Source: Beroe ovata (Eukaryota; Ctenophora; Nuda; Beroida; Beroidae). Taken from it: a stretch of DNA of 22,789 nucleotides. The stretch lies in NCBI GenBank assembly GCA_946803715.1, contig CAMPET010000045.1, positions 230,828 through 253,616 of the forward strand, read 5' to 3'. Under the pieces are notes generated by a model, which searched no databases, was not told the DNA's origin, and saw only the letters and a program-made list of their open reading frames with translations. Within the stretch, counting starts at the first letter, position 1. Each line of letters begins with the position of its first letter. Positions 20,153 through 22,789 of the stretch are shown piece after piece. Both the position numbers and the translations under genes were made by a program.

Positions 20153-20630
20153 GTAAACATGCTATATCAGTTCAGAGCAAGGATCGGAACAGCCTTATCT
20201 TCAATGGTGATAGGGATTAGGGTAAATCACACTAGTTTTTAGCAAGGCTTTAGCAGGATCTTCAACAAGATTCTACACCTTACACAATTAGAAAGCTGCT
20301 TCAATATTCAATCATGAGAATGCTCAAACATGAAATCAAGTCAAAATAGAAGATGCGCCTACTATTATTATATAATTTGCAGGTAAAAACAATTCCTTCC
20401 TTAAGTAAGGAAATTAACAATAAGAAGTCATATATTAAAAGTTTGATCATCTGATTTATCCACTTCCAGATATGCAATGAAAATTTCAAAACATACTCAT
20501 AAGACTTTCGAATCTCGGTCACTGTAGCATAAATGGAGAAGCAAAAGTGTATAGTGATTAGTGGTTAATGCAAAAATTCAAAAACACGTCTTGTCATTTC
20601 ATTGACAAACAACCAGGCTCCTGGCTCATC
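20153..20630. other. Spacer between peroxidase 3' end and SPATA1-like start
   Basis: This 478-bp stretch must hold the 3' UTR of the peroxidase gene and the promoter and 5' UTR of the SPATA1-like gene, both on the minus strand. I saw no canonical minus-strand AATAAA and no clear TATA box or X-box. A four-codon upstream frame (ATGTTTACATGA) overlaps the SPATA1 start codon. Confidence 0.5.
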
Positions 20631-21692
20631 CTACTTCTCTTCATCAATGAGATCCTTACATCCAAGTTCATTTAGCTGTTGATAATACAGTGTAAAGTCT
20701 TTGAAAAACAACTCCTCATCTTTGACATACTTTTCAGTCCAAACACGAAATTTGGGGTCAGTAATCAGAGCAAGGTCAGTTGAGAGCATCATGAGGTCAC
20801 CCTCTTTATTCTCAAATTGCTTTGGTCCCTTCCATTCCCCACCATTATGGGTAGTTTTTTCCACCCATTCCTCTTCCACCATGAATCTGTAATATTCGTT
20901 ACTGAAGGTTGATTCTGATCTTGACCATGGACCCCAAAAGCCACTCCTGTCAGTGTGACATCTGCCTACTGAATGGGCACCCAGCAGAGCAACAATACCA
21001 TGATCATCAAACCCCATACGGTAGAAGATGTCTCTCACATGCTGAGCATCCTTATCCCCATCAGGAAGTCTTCCATCAGGAGAAAACCTGGAGTCATCTT
21101 TGAAATCAGCAGGACCCTCAGCATCAGACCTGCCATATCTGAAAGGAACAACTGGACCACCCATTTCCTCAATAGCAACAACACCAGCTAAGATATAAAG
21201 GTCAGCATATGAGATCTCAGGATGTTTTGCTTTTATGGGCTCCAAAAGCTCTCTGGCAATTGCAAGACCAGCATTTCCCCCATGATCAGATTCTGGCTTG
21301 AAACGCATAGTTGCACCATCTGACCCACCATTCTGAGCATGCTTGCACCAGGTGCCAGAACAATGCCATGCAAGTCTCATGAGAAGAGGGGCAACATATC
21401 CACCACCACCCTGAACTCCTTCATCAACAGATGGATTGACAACAGTTTCATCATCAATCAGGTCAGAGATTTCTTGACGGATTTGCTTCCAGTCTGGAAC
21501 AGATCTAGCACCAGCAGCCAATGTGAACCCATATATAGTATATCCCATCACTCCAATACCTGCAGTTCCAGTAGCTATAGCAAACCTCCTTCTCCCATAA
21601 ACTTTAGATTTTGTTGCAAAAGATATCAGGCCAGTTTTACCAACTTGTCTGATGGTCCTTGAACCAACAGCACGAGATAGAACTCCAAGCAT
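20631..21692 (-). CDS. Class I heme peroxidase, hybrid ascorbate/cytochrome c type, intronless
   Basis: This is a complete 353-residue product in one exon. It reduces hydrogen peroxide using ascorbate and/or cytochrome c. Family marks: distal PLLMRLAWH with Arg106, Trp109 and His110; proximal GAHSVGRCH with His240; proximal Trp256 in GPW, 16 residues after His240 as in yeast CcP; Asp306 in MMLSTDLAL. Arg249, nine residues after the proximal His, matches the ascorbate-binding Arg of plant APX. The tail ([21 protein letters not shown]) is CcP-like, and Ser264 replaces the cation-site Asp of APX. Residues 1-36 are basic and lack acid, and about 37-60 form a hydrophobic segment, which resembles the bipartite presequence of mitochondrial CcP. 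Intermembrane-space location is inferred. The start is the first ATG of the frame. The lack of introns beside intron-rich genes is notable. Class I peroxidases are rare in animals. Confidence 0.93.
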   Translation of the reverse strand: MLGVLSRAVGSRTIRQVGKTGLISFATKSKVYGRRRFAIATGTAGIGVMGYTIYGFTLAAGARSVPDWKQIRQEISDLIDDETVVNPSVDEGVQGGGGYVAPLLMRLAWHCSGTWCKHAQNGGSDGATMRFKPESDHGGNAGLAIARELLEPIKAKHPEISYADLYILAGVVAIEEMGGPVVPFRYGRSDAEGPADFKDDSRFSPDGRLPDGDKDAQHVRDIFYRMGFDDHGIVALLGAHSVGRCHTDRSGFWGPWSRSESTFSNEYYRFMVEEEWVEKTTHNGGEWKGPKQFENKEGDLMMLSTDLALITDPKFRVWTEKYVKDEELFFKDFTLYYQQLNELGCKDLIDEEK

Positions 21693-22131
21693 TATAACCT
21701 TAAAAGATTTATCTCTTAGATTACCCCAGATAAGAAATAGAATTGATGATGATAATTAATGATGTCACACTGAAGGAACAATGTGTTACAAAATTGTCCT
21801 TGTACTATTTGTACTAAATACAATGAAAGCTTAAGTGCCTCACTTCAGTTGAGTAAACAAAGTCCACTGAATCTTATTAACTATCTACACTAAAGTTATC
21901 ACAAATTTGAGAATTGAGTGGCACACTTTGAAGAGATCCTGAAGAGAAGTTTGTCTTTAAACTGTTAGTAGATATTTTGTGGTGTAAAGTGTGTGGGTAT
22001 GATTCAATTGACTTAGTTATCACATGGAAGTAGTTTTATGCAGCTGGCCTAAAATAAAACACCACCGGCGAACTTATTTACTTGATTTTATCAGTTAATC
22101 GCGCGCGGCGCGCGCCTCTATCGCGAGAACC
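21693..22131. other. Upstream region of the peroxidase gene
   Basis: This is AT-rich DNA of about 440 bp with no gene, presumed to contain the peroxidase promoter and 5' UTR. It ends in a CpG-dense patch with the palindrome GGCGCGCGCC near 22098-22115, next to the foldback element. Confidence 0.5.
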
Positions 22132-22256
22132 AAAAAAAGGCCTGTTTCGTCTTTTGATGAAGGCGCGCACAATCCGAAAAATATAGTGGATCGGACATGT
22201 CCACTATTTTCTCGGATCGTGCGCGCCTTCATCAAAGGACGAAACAGGCCTTTTTT
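22132..22256. mobile_element. CpG-rich 125-bp foldback (MITE-like) element
   Basis: The left arm 22132-22190 and right arm 22200-22256 are reverse complements over nearly 60 bases (AGGCCTGTTTCGTC and GAAGGCGCGCAC paired with their complements). There are two substitutions and a short indel, around a nine-base loop TCGGACATG. Such arms without coding capacity suggest a small non-autonomous foldback or MITE-type repeat. No clear target-site duplication was identified. Confidence 0.6.
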
Positions 22257-22322
22257 GTAGAATTTCACCCTACCACTATAGGCACCCCCGGACATGCAAC
22301 GCGCAGAATTCGGCGTTCGCGC

Positions 22323-22323
22323 N
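22323..22323. other. Single-N join before LINE fragment
   Basis: One unresolved base lies just before the open frame of the retrotransposon fragment. As at 937, it may be a contig join, so linkage across it is less certain. Confidence 0.6.
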
Positions 22324-22325
22324 TT

Positions 22326-22789
22326 ACAAGGAGAAGAAAGGTGGATGGAAAAATTCAGGAGAGTACAATTGACCAAATTTTCTGTTCTGATAGCTCTTTG
22401 GTTAATGAGTTTAAAATTTCTAAGCCACTTGGAAAGAGTGATCACATTTCTATTATAGTTAGTCTTAATATTTTCGACCCTAACCTACAACATGATCTAA
22501 GTGTTGATGATAGTAAGAGACAGTGGGCTAAGACTGATAGATGCGAGATTTTGAAGTTTTCTCATGACATAGATTGGAATTTTAGTAAAGATACTAATGA
22601 TATGACTGTTGACGAAATTTGGGGAGAAATTCATGGTAAGTTGATGAAGATAACTGGTTGTGTGCCCAAAATGGAGCAGGATAGCACTAGTGCTATCAAT
22701 AACTACAACATGCCGTGGATTAACTCCTCTCTCAAAAGAGTACTGAGGGCAAAGAATAAAGCTTGGGCATCTTTTGATGAATTTCCTAG
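22326..22789 (+). mobile_element. Non-LTR retrotransposon ORF2 fragment (end of endonuclease, linker to RT)
   Basis: The frame is open from 22326 to the window edge, 154 codons without a stop, and has no start of its own. It reads DGKIQESTIDQIFCSDSS, then ISKPLGKSDHISIIVSL. The SDH-x-x-I motif is the catalytic end of the apurinic-type endonuclease of LINEs. The following linker, with PWINSSLKRVLRAKNKAW, is typical of the stretch before the reverse transcriptase in CR1/Jockey-like elements. The RT itself would lie beyond the window. No frameshift is seen, so the copy may be fairly young. The clade cannot be fixed from this piece. Confidence 0.8.

Noticed and set aside
1-22789. CRISPR array, bacterial operon, rRNA or tRNA genes
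   Set aside because: I found no regularly spaced palindromic repeats, no ribosome binding site pattern, and no cloverleaf or rRNA-like segment. The DNA is eukaryotic in style.

Overview
The window reads as nuclear DNA of an intron-rich invertebrate animal. The evidence is GT-AG introns (tens of bp to several kb), AT-rich intergenic DNA, microsatellites, a LINE fragment, and a gene homologous to SPATA1, a sperm/cilium-associated animal protein. The phylum cannot be fixed from the sequence. An animal carrying a class I heme peroxidase hints at a non-bilaterian or other early-branching lineage, but that is inference. Two single-N gaps (937 and 22323) mark contig joins.

Layout. (1) 1-2833, plus strand: the 3' half of a Lys/Glu-rich, probably prenylated protein ending in a CaaX box. 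Positions 1-936 repeat 953-1888 almost perfectly across the N, most likely as an assembly or haplotype artefact. (2) 2834-5404: AT-rich intergenic DNA with no gene seen. (3) 5405-6096, plus strand: a four-exon gene for an unrecognised protein of about 110 residues. (4) 6097-6827: tail-to-tail spacer with a 46-bp tandem repeat. (5) 6828-20152, minus strand: a SPATA1-like gene that I assembled from 17 exons, all in consistent phase, giving 963 codons. It has an N-terminal SPATA1 domain, a Ser/Arg-rich linker, a very long charged E-R/K helix, a 340-residue acidic disordered cassette exon, and the conserved C-terminal coiled coil. (6) 20631-21692, minus strand: an intronless hybrid ascorbate/cytochrome c peroxidase with a mitochondrial-type, membrane-anchored N-terminus. 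(7) 22132-22256: a CpG-rich 125-bp foldback. (8) 22326-22789, plus strand: the endonuclease-to-RT linker of a non-LTR retrotransposon, cut by the window end.

The genes do not form a pathway. The points of most interest are the SPATA1 architecture (a phase 0-0 cassette that breaks a long single-alpha-helix), CCATGG-centred X-box-like (RFX) motifs in its introns, the intronless peroxidase among intron-rich genes, and the CaaX protein.
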